DNA of 64,000 nt from Hyphomicrobiales bacterium (GCA_900469445.1 UBXM01000044.1:1-64000), one strand, 5' to 3'. Shown: positions 52,048 through 61,601, counted from the first letter of the stretch. Notes: generated by a model not told the origin, from the letters alone. Numbers and translations are program-made.

Positions 52048-53295
52048 ATGAAGACAGGTGTGGACGATGCCAAGGCGGCGATGCGGACGATCTTTCCGGA
52101 AACGCCGCTCCAGTTGAACGAGCATCTGAGCCGCCGTTACGGCGCAGATATCTGGTTGAAGCGCGAGGACCTGTCGCCGGTCCGATCCTACAAGATTCGC
52201 GGCGCCTTCAATTTCCTGCGCAAGGCGATTGCCGCCGGCGCCACCGGCAAGACCTTCGTCTGCGCTTCGGCCGGCAACCATGCCCAGGGCTTTGCCTTCG
52301 TCTGCCGTCATTTCGAAGTGCCGGGCGTCGTTTTCATGCCGGTCACGACCCCGCAGCAGAAGATCGACAAGACCCGCATCTTCGGCGGTGAATTCATCAC
52401 CATCAAGCTGATCGGCGACATCTTCGACCAGTGCTATGCGGCGGCCCGCGCCCATGTCGAGGAAATCGGCGGCATGATGGTGCCGCCTTTCGACGACCTC
52501 GATATCATCGAGGGGCAGGCGACGGTCGCGGCCGAGATCGCGACGCAATTGCCCGAAGGCGTGCGCCCGGACATGGTCATCCTTCCGGTCGGCGGCGGCG
52601 GTCTTGCCTCCGGCGTTACCGGTTACCTCAAGGACATCGTGGCAGCCGAAGGCTTCGTCTTCACCGAGCCGACCGGTGCGCCGAGCCTGAAGAAAAGCCT
52701 CGAAGCCGGATCGCCGGTCACGCTGCCGAAGGTCGACAATTTCGTCGATGGCGCCGCCGTCGCAAGGATCGGCGATCTGAATTTCGAGGCGCTGCAGGGC
52801 TTTTCCCCGTCGCAGGTGACGCTCGTTCCCGAAAATGCGATCTGCGTCACGATGACCGACATGCTGAATGTCGAGGGCGTCGTGCTGGAGCCGGCCGGTG
52901 GCCTGTCGATCACCGCCCTGTCGCTTCTTGGCCCCGAACGGATCGCCGGCAAGACCATCATCTGCGTCGTTTCCGGCGGCAATTTTGATTTCGAACGCCT
53001 GCCGGACGTCAAGGAACGGGCCATGCGTTATGCCGGCCTGAAGAAATATTTCATCCTGCGTTTGCCCCAGCGTCCCGGCGCTTTGCGCGATTTCCTCAAC
53101 CTGCTTGGCCCCGATGACGATATCGCCCGCTTCGAATATCTGAAGAAGTCGGCCCGCAATTTCGGCTCGATCCTGATCGGCATCGAAACGACCGCGCCGG
53201 AAAATTTTTCGGGCCTTTACGAACGTTTCGAAACGGCAGGCCTCGGTTACGAGGACATTACCGAAAACGAGATCCTCGCCAACCTCATCATCTGA
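52048..53295 (+). CDS. ilvA: Threonine ammonia-lyase
   Basis: The 415-residue PLP enzyme has the Schiff-base Lys49 in VRSYKIRGAFN and the phosphate loop VGGGGLASG. A single ACT-like regulatory domain (about 330-410) includes FILRLPQRPGALRDFLN. It converts threonine to 2-oxobutyrate for isoleucine. ATG 52048 is chosen; a GTG three bases upstream is in frame. It belongs to the single-ACT-like form. Confidence 0.93.
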   Translation: MKTGVDDAKAAMRTIFPETPLQLNEHLSRRYGADIWLKREDLSPVRSYKIRGAFNFLRKAIAAGATGKTFVCASAGNHAQGFAFVCRHFEVPGVVFMPVTTPQQKIDKTRIFGGEFITIKLIGDIFDQCYAAARAHVEEIGGMMVPPFDDLDIIEGQATVAAEIATQLPEGVRPDMVILPVGGGGLASGVTGYLKDIVAAEGFVFTEPTGAPSLKKSLEAGSPVTLPKVDNFVDGAAVARIGDLNFEALQGFSPSQVTLVPENAICVTMTDMLNVEGVVLEPAGGLSITALSLLGPERIAGKTIICVVSGGNFDFERLPDVKERAMRYAGLKKYFILRLPQRPGALRDFLNLLGPDDDIARFEYLKKSARNFGSILIGIETTAPENFSGLYERFETAGLGYEDITENEILANLII

Positions 53296-53304
53296 TGGGC
53301 TGGC

Positions 53305-53357
53305 GCTCCCGGCGTTTAACGTTTACAGCCGTTTGGGTGCCTTTTGGCGCCGGGAGC
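53305..53357. promoter_or_regulatory. Inverted repeat between ilvA and the HlyU-like gene
   Basis: GCTCCCGGCG (53305-53314) and CGCCGGGAGC (53348-53357) form a 10-bp perfect dyad separated by 33 nt. It lies just 17 bp before the HlyU-like ATG and could be a transcript hairpin or a binding site. Confidence 0.5.
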
Positions 53358-53374
53358 AATTGGTAGGCAAAAAC

Positions 53375-53695
53375 ATGGCATCATTTTTCTCTTCTCTCCT
53401 CTCCGCTTTCTCGGGCAAGGATAAGCCGGCTAAGGCCGCCAAGGGCGCCGAGCCCGTTCCTTACAAGGATTGCCTGATTTATCCCGCGCCGATCGCCGAG
53501 GGCGGGCAATATCGTCTTGCGGGCCGGATCGAGAAGGAAGTGAACGGCGAAACGCTGGTTCGCCATGTCATCAGGGCCGACATGTTTTCATCGATGGACG
53601 ATGCCGTGACCTTTACCGTCCGCAAGGCCGAGCAGATCATCGATCAGAACGGTCCGTCGCTTTTTGCCGGCGGTGAGACGTCCAGGTCGGCCTGA
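53375..53695 (+). CDS. HlyU-family protein
   Basis: The product is 106 residues from the ATG at 53375 (MASFFSSLLSAFSGKDK). The HlyU family pattern YKDCLIYPAPIAEGGQYRLAGRIEKE and HVIRADMFSSMDDAV is clear. Named after Vibrio HlyU, these rhizobial proteins have no proven regulatory target. A ribosome-binding site is not obvious. Confidence 0.82.
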   Translation: MASFFSSLLSAFSGKDKPAKAAKGAEPVPYKDCLIYPAPIAEGGQYRLAGRIEKEVNGETLVRHVIRADMFSSMDDAVTFTVRKAEQIIDQNGPSLFAGGETSRSA

Positions 53696-53814
53696 CCCGA
53701 TCTCGAGCTCCGTTCAACCATTGGTGATCGGGCCAACCGCGACACTCACTGATTATTAAAACCTGCCGTCTAATTTCGCTGAGCATTTATCAATTTTTCC
53801 AGCGGCTTTTTTCG

Positions 53815-56800
53815 ATGGGATCGCAGCGGCTTTATTTGAAGCGTGTTTTATGGATGTTTCTGGCGGCGGCAATTCTGCCTGCACATGCCTATGCCAAAAG
53901 CGATCTCACGACTGATTACGCAAGGCCTGCATCTGTCGATGACATGTGGACAATGCTCGTCGCCGCTTGCGTGGTCGTCATGCAGACGGGCCTGCTGTTC
54001 CTGACTGCCGGTTCCGGCCTGTCCGGCAAATCGATTGTCATCGCCAGAAAAAACCTGCTGGGCTTTGTGCTGGCGATCATCGTCTTCGCCCTCATCGGCT
54101 TCCCGCTTGCCTTCGGCGAGGCTTCCTCGCTTCCGTTCTCAACCGGGTTGGGCCTGTCCCTCATCGCGGATGTCGCGCCGCAATCCTCCGCCGCCGTCCT
54201 GTTTCAGCTGATGCTTTGCGGCATCGTCGTTACGATCTTTTCCGGCTCCGTGGCCGGGCGCATGAGCCCGAAAGCTTTCGTGCTCGTCTGCATCGTCATC
54301 GCCGGGCTGGTTTATCCCGTGTTTCTGCATTGGGCGCGCGGAAATCTGCTTTTTTCCAACCTGACCGCCTTCCTGTCGAACCTCGACTTCGCCGATCTTG
54401 CCGGGGGCGTTTCGATCCACGCGACGGCCGGCTGGATCGTGCTTGCGGCCTGCATGGTGCTTGGCCCTCAATCGGGCGGAATGATGCCGGCCGATTTTAG
54501 GGGGCAGGTTCCTGGCCGCAACGTGTTGTTTTCCGTTGCAGGCGGATTGGCGCTTTTCGCCGGCTGGGCTTTCCTCAACGGCGGTTTTGCGATGGCTGAT
54601 GGCAAGAGCCTGCCCGCCGTGCTCGTCAATTCCCTCTTGGCCGGCGCAATGGGCGCCTGCATCGGTTGCCTGATCGCACGGCGCATGGACCGCCAGGTTC
54701 TACCCGAAAGGCTGATTTGCGGCATGCTGGGCGGGCTGGCGGCAGTCACCGCGGGTGCGGGCATACTCGATGTCCCCGGTTCTTTGGTCGTCGGCGGCAT
54801 GGGAGGCGCAGTCGCGATATTCGCAAACCTCTTCGTCGCCCGGCAGCTGAAGGTGGAGGAGCCGACCGGCGTGGTCGGCATCCATGCCTTTGCGGCTGTC
54901 GCCGGTGCGCTGCTTTTGCCTCTGGTCGCGCCGATCGGGCAGCTGCCTGCGGGCGGGCGGCTGGAACAGCTTTGGGTCCAGGTCGTCGGGGTCGGCATCA
55001 ATTTCTACTGGGCCTTTGGCGCAAGCTATATCTTCTTCCGGCTTCTCGATCGCGTCATGCCGATCCGAAAGCTCGGCGACGCCGACGGGCGCAATGACGC
55101 AATCGCCGAGTGGTCTCGCCAATACGACGATGCCGAGCGCGTGGCGGCTCTGGCCAGGGCGACATTCGAAGCGATCATGATCCATCGCAACGGCATCGTG
55201 GTCGACGGCAACGAGGAGCTGGCAAAACTCGTCGGTCGTCCGCTGCCGGATCTGATCGGCCGGTCCATCTTCGATTTTCTCCGCGACGGCGAGACCATCC
55301 GTGTTTCCGAGATCATCAAGCTGAACGACGATGCCCGGCATGAGATTTCAATCGAGTTGCCGGATGGAGTTCTGGTGCCGGTCGCAGCAAGGGGCCGGGA
55401 CATCACCTTCCATGGCGAAAAGGCGCGCGTCGGCTGTTTCGTCGATCTGCGGGAAAGGCGAGAGGCCGAAAAGCGCATCCGCCATCTCGCGCTGCACGAT
55501 CCGCTGACGGGCCTGCCCAATCGTGTCCTTTTTGGTGAAAGCCTGAACGAAATCGTGGCGGATGCCGGTGAAGGCCGTGCTTTCGGCATCGCGATGATCG
55601 ATCTCGACCGTTTTAAGGACATCAACGACATTCATGGCCACCAGGCCGGCGATGCGGTCATCCGCGAAGTATCCGCCAGGCTGATGGCCGCTGCCGGACC
55701 GCAGGATCTCGTCGCCCGTCTCGGAGGAGACGAGTTCGCGGCGATCCTTGGAGGCGCATCGACAGAGCAGGATCTGGAAGCGTTCAGCGAGCGCCTGCTG
55801 GACGCAATGGCAATGCCGATCGATATCCGCCGCGGCGAACAGGTGAATGTCACGCTCAGCATCGGTGCGGCTTTGTGCCCGGAACACGGCAACGACAAGG
55901 ATACGCTTGTCGGCTGTGCCGACATTGCGCTTTATCACGCCAAGAGCTCCGGCCGGAACGCCTTCCGTCTGTTCCGCTGCGGCATGAACGACCTGATCGA
56001 AAAGCGCCGGGCGCTTGAAGGCGATCTGGAGCAGGCGATGCACCAGGGGCAGTTCGAGCTTTATCTGCAGCCGCGCGTCAATGTGGGTGACGCCTCCATC
56101 AGCGGCTACGAGGCGCTGCTGCGCTGGAGCCATCCGACGAGAGGCATGGTCAGCCCTGCGGATTTCATCCCGGTTGCCGAGGCGTCGGGCAAGATCATCC
56201 AGCTTGGTGAATGGGTGCTCGCCGAGGCGGTCAGGCTGCTCGACCGTATCGAAGGGCATATCAGCGTCAACGTCAGCCCGCTGCAGTTTCGCCACGGTGA
56301 TTTTGTTTCCAACCTTGCCGGTCTTCTGGAAAGAACCGGTGCCGATCCCCGCCGCATCGAGCTGGAAATCACCGAAAGCGTGCTGATCGACGATGACAGG
56401 CGTGCCGTCCATATTCTCGGAGAGCTGAAACGCATGGGCTTTGCCATCGCGCTCGACGATTTCGGCACCGGTTATTCGTCGCTCAGCTATTTGAGCCGAT
56501 ACCCGTTCGATACGCTCAAGATCGACCGCAGTTTCGTTGCCAATCTCGGTGTGGCGGAGAATGCCCGCATGATTGCGCGCACGATCATCGATCTCGGTAC
56601 AGGGCTTGGAATGAAGGTCGTCGCGGAAGGTGTCGAGACACCGGAAGAGGCGCTCTTCCTCGCGCATTCCGGCTGCCATGAATTGCAGGGATATCTTCTC
56701 GGGCGCCCTGCCAAACTCGCCGATGTCGCGCGGCGGGTCGACCCCGCGATTGCCGTTCAGCTGCAACATATGCCGCGCCGATCGCCGGAGATTCACGCCC

Positions 56801-56841
56801 CAGCCTTCAACCGCGAAGCAGATCCGCAGGTGGTCGTCTGA
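53815..56841 (+). CDS. Ammonium transporter-PAS-GGDEF-EAL fusion
   Basis: The 1008-residue product has a signal-like helix (about 10-27), then an Amt domain (about 40-415) with both pore His equivalents, His202 (GGVSIHATAG) and His357 (VVGIHAFAA), plus Asp191/194 near the substrate site. A PAS region follows (about 440-545). GGDEF (637-641) is intact with no RxxD I-site just before it. The EAL domain has EALLRW (766-771), NVSP, EITES, DDFGTG and KIDRSF. It is likely an ammonium-sensing c-di-GMP enzyme. No GlnK gene lies nearby. Confidence 0.9.
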   Translation: MGSQRLYLKRVLWMFLAAAILPAHAYAKSDLTTDYARPASVDDMWTMLVAACVVVMQTGLLFLTAGSGLSGKSIVIARKNLLGFVLAIIVFALIGFPLAFGEASSLPFSTGLGLSLIADVAPQSSAAVLFQLMLCGIVVTIFSGSVAGRMSPKAFVLVCIVIAGLVYPVFLHWARGNLLFSNLTAFLSNLDFADLAGGVSIHATAGWIVLAACMVLGPQSGGMMPADFRGQVPGRNVLFSVAGGLALFAGWAFLNGGFAMADGKSLPAVLVNSLLAGAMGACIGCLIARRMDRQVLPERLICGMLGGLAAVTAGAGILDVPGSLVVGGMGGAVAIFANLFVARQLKVEEPTGVVGIHAFAAVAGALLLPLVAPIGQLPAGGRLEQLWVQVVGVGINFYWAFGASYIFFRLLDRVMPIRKLGDADGRNDAIAEWSRQYDDAERVAALARATFEAIMIHRNGIVVDGNEELAKLVGRPLPDLIGRSIFDFLRDGETIRVSEIIKLNDDARHEISIELPDGVLVPVAARGRDITFHGEKARVGCFVDLRERREAEKRIRHLALHDPLTGLPNRVLFGESLNEIVADAGEGRAFGIAMIDLDRFKDINDIHGHQAGDAVIREVSARLMAAAGPQDLVARLGGDEFAAILGGASTEQDLEAFSERLLDAMAMPIDIRRGEQVNVTLSIGAALCPEHGNDKDTLVGCADIALYHAKSSGRNAFRLFRCGMNDLIEKRRALEGDLEQAMHQGQFELYLQPRVNVGDASISGYEALLRWSHPTRGMVSPADFIPVAEASGKIIQLGEWVLAEAVRLLDRIEGHISVNVSPLQFRHGDFVSNLAGLLERTGADPRRIELEITESVLIDDDRRAVHILGELKRMGFAIALDDFGTGYSSLSYLSRYPFDTLKIDRSFVANLGVAENARMIARTIIDLGTGLGMKVVAEGVETPEEALFLAHSGCHELQGYLLGRPAKLADVARRVDPAIAVQLQHMPRRSPEIHAPAFNREADPQVVV

Positions 56842-56927
56842 TCTCGTCGTGAACCGGACGGACTTGATGAAAACTTAACTGAGGATCTCCTAAAAAGGGC
56901 CTGTTCTCAATGGCGCAAGGAGCGCCC

Positions 56928-58187
56928 ATGCAATGGCTTAACCTGGGCCTGTTTCTGGTCGAAGCGGCCGTCTATTTCTCCGTCATGACGGCCTTCCTGC
57001 ATTTCCGGCGTACGCTTGGTCTGGGTGTGTTCCTGGCCGCGCTCGGCGTGATGCACTTCATGGAAACCTATCTGGCGGCGGTCTTCTACGTCGAGCTGCC
57101 GTTCGGTACCGTATCGCCGGGCTCCTCGATCTTTTTCGCCGGCAAGCTGATGATGATCCTGATGCTCTACATCAAGGAAGATGCAGCAACGGTGCGTCAG
57201 CCGATCTATGGCCTGTTTCTCGGCAACCTTCTGACCGTCGGTCTCGCCCAGCTCCTCCAGTGGCATGCCGCGGTGGCCATGCCGGGCGGCCGGTCCGCCG
57301 ACATGGGGTTTCTCGACGAGATGGGCTGGCTGATGGTCTGGGGCACGACGCTGCTTTATGTCGATGCGATCGCGATCATTCTTCTCTATGAACGGCTGGG
57401 GCGCTGGATCGATCGCCATGTCGTCTTGCGCTTTGCAATCAGCGGCGCCGTGATCCTCACCTTCGACCAGATCGGTTTCTACACCATCCTGCATATCCTG
57501 ATCGATGCCCCGCCGGCGGTCTTTTTCGGCGGCTGGTATGCCAAGCTTTTTGCCGTGCTCATCTATTCGTTTTTCTTCTTCATCTATCTGAAGATAGACC
57601 AGAACGAGCGATGGTCTGCGTCGTCACGCCAGATCAAGGACATATTCCACGACCTGACCTTCCGGGAGCGATATCAGGCGCTGTTGGCAAAGGCCGGGCT
57701 GGACGGTCTGACCGGCGTGCTCGACCGGGGGCGTTATGAGATGGACGGTCCCGAACTGGTGCGCAAAAGCCTGGCACTGCGCCAGTCGATCAGCCTGGTC
57801 ATTGTCGATGCGGACCATTTCAAGGATGTCAACGACCAGTTCGGCCATCAGCGCGGCGACGCGGTTCTGAAGGACCTGGCTGCCTGTCTGACCCGCAACG
57901 CACGCTCCGGCGATCACCTGTCGCGCTTCGGCGGCGAGGAATTCGTGTTGTTATTGTCCGACACGGATCACGAAGAGGCGGTGGAGGTGGCGGAGCGCAT
58001 TCGCCAGGATATCGCAGCCCGTGTATCGCGTCCCGATGGCACGGCGTTGACCGTCTCGGTTGGCGTTGCAACCGCGCCCGAGGATGGCCGTACGCTCGAC
58101 CTCATCCTCAGCAGGGCCGATGAGCGACTGTATCAGGCAAAGAAAGACGGCCGTGATAGGGTTCACGGCCGTCTCGGAAGGTTCTGA
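56928..58187 (+). CDS. Membrane diguanylate cyclase (GGEEF)
   Basis: The product is 419 residues from the ATG at 56928; AAGGAG lies 6 nt upstream, deciding against the ATG at 56910. Seven predicted hydrophobic helices occupy about 1-222. The GGDEF domain (about 250-415) has VIVDADHFKDVND and GGEEF at 335-339. An I-site RSGD at 326-329 lies five residues before it, so product inhibition is expected. It follows the Amt fusion gene after 86 bp and may share its transcript. The ligand of the membrane part is unknown. Confidence 0.9.
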   Translation: MQWLNLGLFLVEAAVYFSVMTAFLHFRRTLGLGVFLAALGVMHFMETYLAAVFYVELPFGTVSPGSSIFFAGKLMMILMLYIKEDAATVRQPIYGLFLGNLLTVGLAQLLQWHAAVAMPGGRSADMGFLDEMGWLMVWGTTLLYVDAIAIILLYERLGRWIDRHVVLRFAISGAVILTFDQIGFYTILHILIDAPPAVFFGGWYAKLFAVLIYSFFFFIYLKIDQNERWSASSRQIKDIFHDLTFRERYQALLAKAGLDGLTGVLDRGRYEMDGPELVRKSLALRQSISLVIVDADHFKDVNDQFGHQRGDAVLKDLAACLTRNARSGDHLSRFGGEEFVLLLSDTDHEEAVEVAERIRQDIAARVSRPDGTALTVSVGVATAPEDGRTLDLILSRADERLYQAKKDGRDRVHGRLGRF

Positions 58188-58204
58188 ATGTTCAGTCGCA
58201 GGGA

Positions 58205-58822
58205 TCAGGCGGCGAGCGCCAGCTGCTGGGTGCGTTCCTGAGCCGAAGCAATCGCCTTTTCGAAGGCTTCCGGACCGAAGGCCGTGCCTTCGACATAGAT
58301 CACTTCGACATCGGTCATGCCCATGAAGGCAAGAACGGTCTTGAGGTAGGGAATGGCATGGTTCATCGCCATGGCCGGACCTTCGGAATAGACGCCGGCA
58401 GCCGACAGGACGATGTAAACCTTCTTGTTCTTGGCAAGGCCTTCCGGGCCTTCAGCCGTGTAGCGGAAGGTCAGGCCGGCGCGGGCGACGTTGTCGATCC
58501 AGCTCTTCAGCGTCGAATAGATGTTGAAGTTGATCAGGCCGGTTGCCAGCACGACGGTGTCGGCGGCAAGCAGTTCCGCGGTCAGCGCGTCGGACTCGAC
58601 GACGGCCGCGGTTTCGTCTGCGGTGCGGTCAGCCGGCTGCTTCTTGATGGCCGAGGTGGTGACCGTGTCGAGATGCGCGATCGGGTTACGGCCGAGGTCG
58701 CGATGCGCGATGGTTGCGGTAGGGTTCTGCGTCTTCAATTTATCGACGAATTCGCTAGCGATCCGGGTGGAGAGCGAATCTGCGCCGCGCGGGCTGGAGG
58801 TGACGAGAAGAATGGAAGACAT
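58205..58822 (-). CDS. azoR: FMN-dependent NADH-azoreductase
   Basis: The 205-residue flavodoxin-like product has FMN contacts SSPRGADSLSTRIA near the start and the typical NFNIYSTLKSWIDNVARAGLTF (about 98-119). It reduces quinones and azo dyes with NADH. The divergent lysR-type gene, 154 bp away, probably controls it, as LysR neighbours often do. Confidence 0.94.
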   Translation of the reverse strand: MSSILLVTSSPRGADSLSTRIASEFVDKLKTQNPTATIAHRDLGRNPIAHLDTVTTSAIKKQPADRTADETAAVVESDALTAELLAADTVVLATGLINFNIYSTLKSWIDNVARAGLTFRYTAEGPEGLAKNKKVYIVLSAAGVYSEGPAMAMNHAIPYLKTVLAFMGMTDVEVIYVEGTAFGPEAFEKAIASAQERTQQLALAA

Positions 58823-58976
58823 GGTGCCAATTCCTTGATTTTTTGGAGAGGCCTGCTGTCGACCTCGATATGTGGGGCGAGACTGGAGGCTCGTGTGAGT
58901 GACAAATAGGTCTGGACCGCTATCTATAAAACAGGGATAATATCGAAGGTCTCTATCGAATATCTGGATAGCTCAT
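58823..58976. promoter_or_regulatory. azoR-lysR divergent promoter region
   Basis: TATCGAA occurs twice as a direct repeat (58941-58947, 58954-58960), 13 bp apart and close to the lysR start. It is a candidate LysR-type binding site, also preceded by TATCTATAAA. The assignment is an inference from position and repeat. Confidence 0.5.
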
Positions 58977-59948
58977 ATGGATGCCAATCCGACCCTCGAC
59001 CAGTTGCAGGTCTTCATCGCCGTAGCCGAAACGGGAAGCTTCTCGGCGGCCGCCCGCTCGCTCAACCGGGCGCAATCGGTCGTCAGCTACACGATCGGCA
59101 ATCTTGAGGCGCAGCTTGAAGTGACGCTCTTCGAGCGCAGCGGCGCGCGCCAGCCGAAGCTCACCGAAGCGGGCAGGGCGATGCTTGCCGATGCCCGCAG
59201 GATCGTCGCCGACCTGCAGGTTATGCGTTCGCGCGCCAAGGGCATCCGGCAGGGGCTGGAGGCGGAAATCACCCTGGCGATCAGCGTCATGGTTCCGGCG
59301 GACGCACTGGTTGCCGAGCTGAAGGAGTTCCGCACCGAGTTCCCGACCGTGGCGCTCAACCTCAATGTCGGCGAACTCGGCATGGTGATGAACCTTGTCG
59401 TGAGCGGCAAGGCGGATATCGGTATCGGCGGCGCGCTTTTGAAACAGGACGATTCGCTGATGGCGGAAAAGATCGGCCACGCCTTCCTGTTGCCGGTCGC
59501 CGCCGCGGATCATCCGCTCGCCAGGCTGGGCCGACCGCTGACGCTTGCCGATGTCCGCGAAGAAACGCAGCTCGTCGTCACCGACGCATCGGGGATCACC
59601 GCCGGCCGCGATTTCAATGTTCTCTCCTACAAAATCTGGCGGGTCAGCGACATCGCCACCAAGCATCATCTCGTCAAGGGTGGGCTCGGATGGGGCGGCT
59701 TGCCGGCATCGCTGGTGCGTGAAGACGTGCGCGACGGCAATCTCGTCGTGCTCGATATCGAAGCCTACGAGCAGGGCGAATATCCGCTTTACGCGCTGCG
59801 CAGAACGGCAAGCCCACCCGGTCCGGCCGGCCAGTGGCTGATCGATAGCTTTGCCCGCCGGCTTTCGACCTGCCCGAACAAGCAGCATTTCACCACCATG
59901 CTCCGCGCCGATATCGACAAGCCCGCTTACCCAGAAGCTGCTGAATAG
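58977..59948 (+). CDS. LysR-family transcriptional regulator
   Basis: The 323-residue product has an N-terminal winged HTH (about 5-62, with FIAVAETGSFSAAARSLNRAQSVVSY) and a periplasmic-binding-like effector domain (about 90-300). It probably regulates azoR, which is divergent. The inducer is unknown, but quinones are a reasonable guess from the neighbour. Confidence 0.93.
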   Translation: MDANPTLDQLQVFIAVAETGSFSAAARSLNRAQSVVSYTIGNLEAQLEVTLFERSGARQPKLTEAGRAMLADARRIVADLQVMRSRAKGIRQGLEAEITLAISVMVPADALVAELKEFRTEFPTVALNLNVGELGMVMNLVVSGKADIGIGGALLKQDDSLMAEKIGHAFLLPVAAADHPLARLGRPLTLADVREETQLVVTDASGITAGRDFNVLSYKIWRVSDIATKHHLVKGGLGWGGLPASLVREDVRDGNLVVLDIEAYEQGEYPLYALRRTASPPGPAGQWLIDSFARRLSTCPNKQHFTTMLRADIDKPAYPEAAE

Positions 59949-60150
59949 GTGGCGTCGATACGGACTGATTGACCCCGGCGGACTGATCTTGATATAGGTC
60001 TGCCACGGTCAGCAGTTCACCGAGGCGTCGCCGTCCCTTATGGGAAGCTAAACCTGCAATTTCAGATATCAGCACTTATCCTGTGCCGAAGTCGACAAGA
60101 CGGTGACCAGCGACATACCAGACGGATCGGCACGCTTTGAAGGATAAGCC

Positions 60151-60759
60151 ATGCCCAGAACCATCTTTCCGATGGCCGTTTCAGATATGTCGGCTTTCGC
60201 GAAATCCCTGCGGGATCAGCTCGAAAAGCTCGATCACAAGCCGAGCCATGTGGAGATGCTCAATCTCCTGAGCCGCGCCGGCGGTTTCCGCAACTACCAG
60301 CATTTTCGCTCGACGGCGGATAGCGCCGATCCCGCCGACATCGCCCATGTCGCGGCCGAGCCCGAACCGCAGCCGGACGAACGTCGCGTCATGCACACGC
60401 TTCGCGTCTTCGATCGCGAAGGCCGCATCACGCGCTGGCCGGGCAAACGCTCGCAGCAGCAATTGTGCCTCTGGTACCTCTGGTCGAAAATCCCGCGCGG
60501 AAAAGTCTTTTCCGAACGCGAGATCAGCGCCTTCCTGAACGGGCTGCATCTGTTCGAAGACGCCGCATTGCTCAGGCGTGATCTCTTCGACCTCGGTCTC
60601 GTCACCCGCAAGCGTGACGGCAGCGGCTATCGCCGCATCGAGAAAAAGCCCCCGCCGGAACTGGGGCTTCTTCTGCGCAAGGTCGCAACCTCACCCATAA
60701 AAACCGTGGGCCGGTACAGGCCTGCGGCAGTCTTGCCGGAAGCCGCAAACCCCGCCTGA
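60151..60759 (+). CDS. DUF2087 domain protein
   Basis: The 202-residue product has a C-terminal DUF2087 domain (about 85-170): GRITRWPGKRSQQQLCLWYLWSKIPRGKVFSEREISAFLN and ALLRRDLFDLGLVTRKRDGSGY in order. It has a winged-helix-like character but no established role. An N-terminal region (about 10-60) with NYQHFRS is distinct. It is isolated between the lysR gene and convergent phzF. Confidence 0.85.
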   Translation: MPRTIFPMAVSDMSAFAKSLRDQLEKLDHKPSHVEMLNLLSRAGGFRNYQHFRSTADSADPADIAHVAAEPEPQPDERRVMHTLRVFDREGRITRWPGKRSQQQLCLWYLWSKIPRGKVFSEREISAFLNGLHLFEDAALLRRDLFDLGLVTRKRDGSGYRRIEKKPPPELGLLLRKVATSPIKTVGRYRPAAVLPEAANPA

Positions 60760-60764
60760 CCGCC

Positions 60765-61601
60765 TCACAGCGTCAGCGTGCCGGAAATGCATGTCGCGAC
60801 CTCGCCGCCGATCCAGATGTCGTCGCCGACCTTGTCGACATGCACCCGGCCGGCGCGGCCGAGCACGGTGCCTTGAGCCGCGACATAACTTTCCGGCGCG
60901 ACGCCGGAGCCGATCAGCCACTGGGCAAGCCCGGCATTGAGGCTTCCCGTCACCGGGTCTTCGTAACCGTTACGGGTAAAGGCGCGCACCTCGAACTGCG
61001 CGTCTGTCCCGTCCGACTGCGGGTCGAAGCGGCCGACCAGCCCGACCCGGGTTCCCGCAAGAACGGAATAGTCCGGCTTGACCGCCAGGACATCTGCACG
61101 TGAGCGCAGGCGAACACCGATCCAGTCCGGCCCGTTCTCGACCCAGTTGCTGTCTTCGATCATCTCTGCCGGAATCCGAAGACCTTTGGCGATCTTCTCC
61201 ATCAGTACGGGATCAACCGGACCGCTGCGAAGAAGCGGTGGTGCGGCAAAGGCCAGCCGTGAGCCGTCGCGGCGAATCCGCACCAGCCCCGCACCGCATT
61301 CCTGCACGATCTCGCCGTCGGGAGCCTTCGCCGCCTGGCTGAGCCAGACATGCGCGCTGCCGAGCGTCGGATGCCCGGCAAACGGCAGTTCCTGTGTCGG
61401 CGTAAATATCCGCACCCGGTAATGCGCCTCGGCAGTCGTCGGCCTCAGCAAAAAGGTCGTCTCGCTCAGATTGGTCCAGTTGGCGAAGGACTGCATCTGC
61501 GTGTCATCGAGCCCGCCGGCGCCGATCACGACCGCAAGCGGATTGCCGCGCATCGGCGCATTGGAAAAGACATCGACCTGCTGGAAGGAAAAGCTTGGCA
61601 T
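60765..61601 (-). CDS. PhzF-family isomerase/epimerase-like protein
   Basis: The 278-residue product starts with QQVDVFSNAPMRGNPLAVV. The conserved acidic residue in NLSETTFLL fits the PhzF active-site Glu, and a second half repeats the fold. PhzF acts in phenazine synthesis, but most members have unknown substrates, and no phenazine genes lie here. It converges on the DUF2087 gene with a 5 bp gap. Confidence 0.93.
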   Translation of the reverse strand: MPSFSFQQVDVFSNAPMRGNPLAVVIGAGGLDDTQMQSFANWTNLSETTFLLRPTTAEAHYRVRIFTPTQELPFAGHPTLGSAHVWLSQAAKAPDGEIVQECGAGLVRIRRDGSRLAFAAPPLLRSGPVDPVLMEKIAKGLRIPAEMIEDSNWVENGPDWIGVRLRSRADVLAVKPDYSVLAGTRVGLVGRFDPQSDGTDAQFEVRAFTRNGYEDPVTGSLNAGLAQWLIGSGVAPESYVAAQGTVLGRAGRVHVDKVGDDIWIGGEVATCISGTLTL

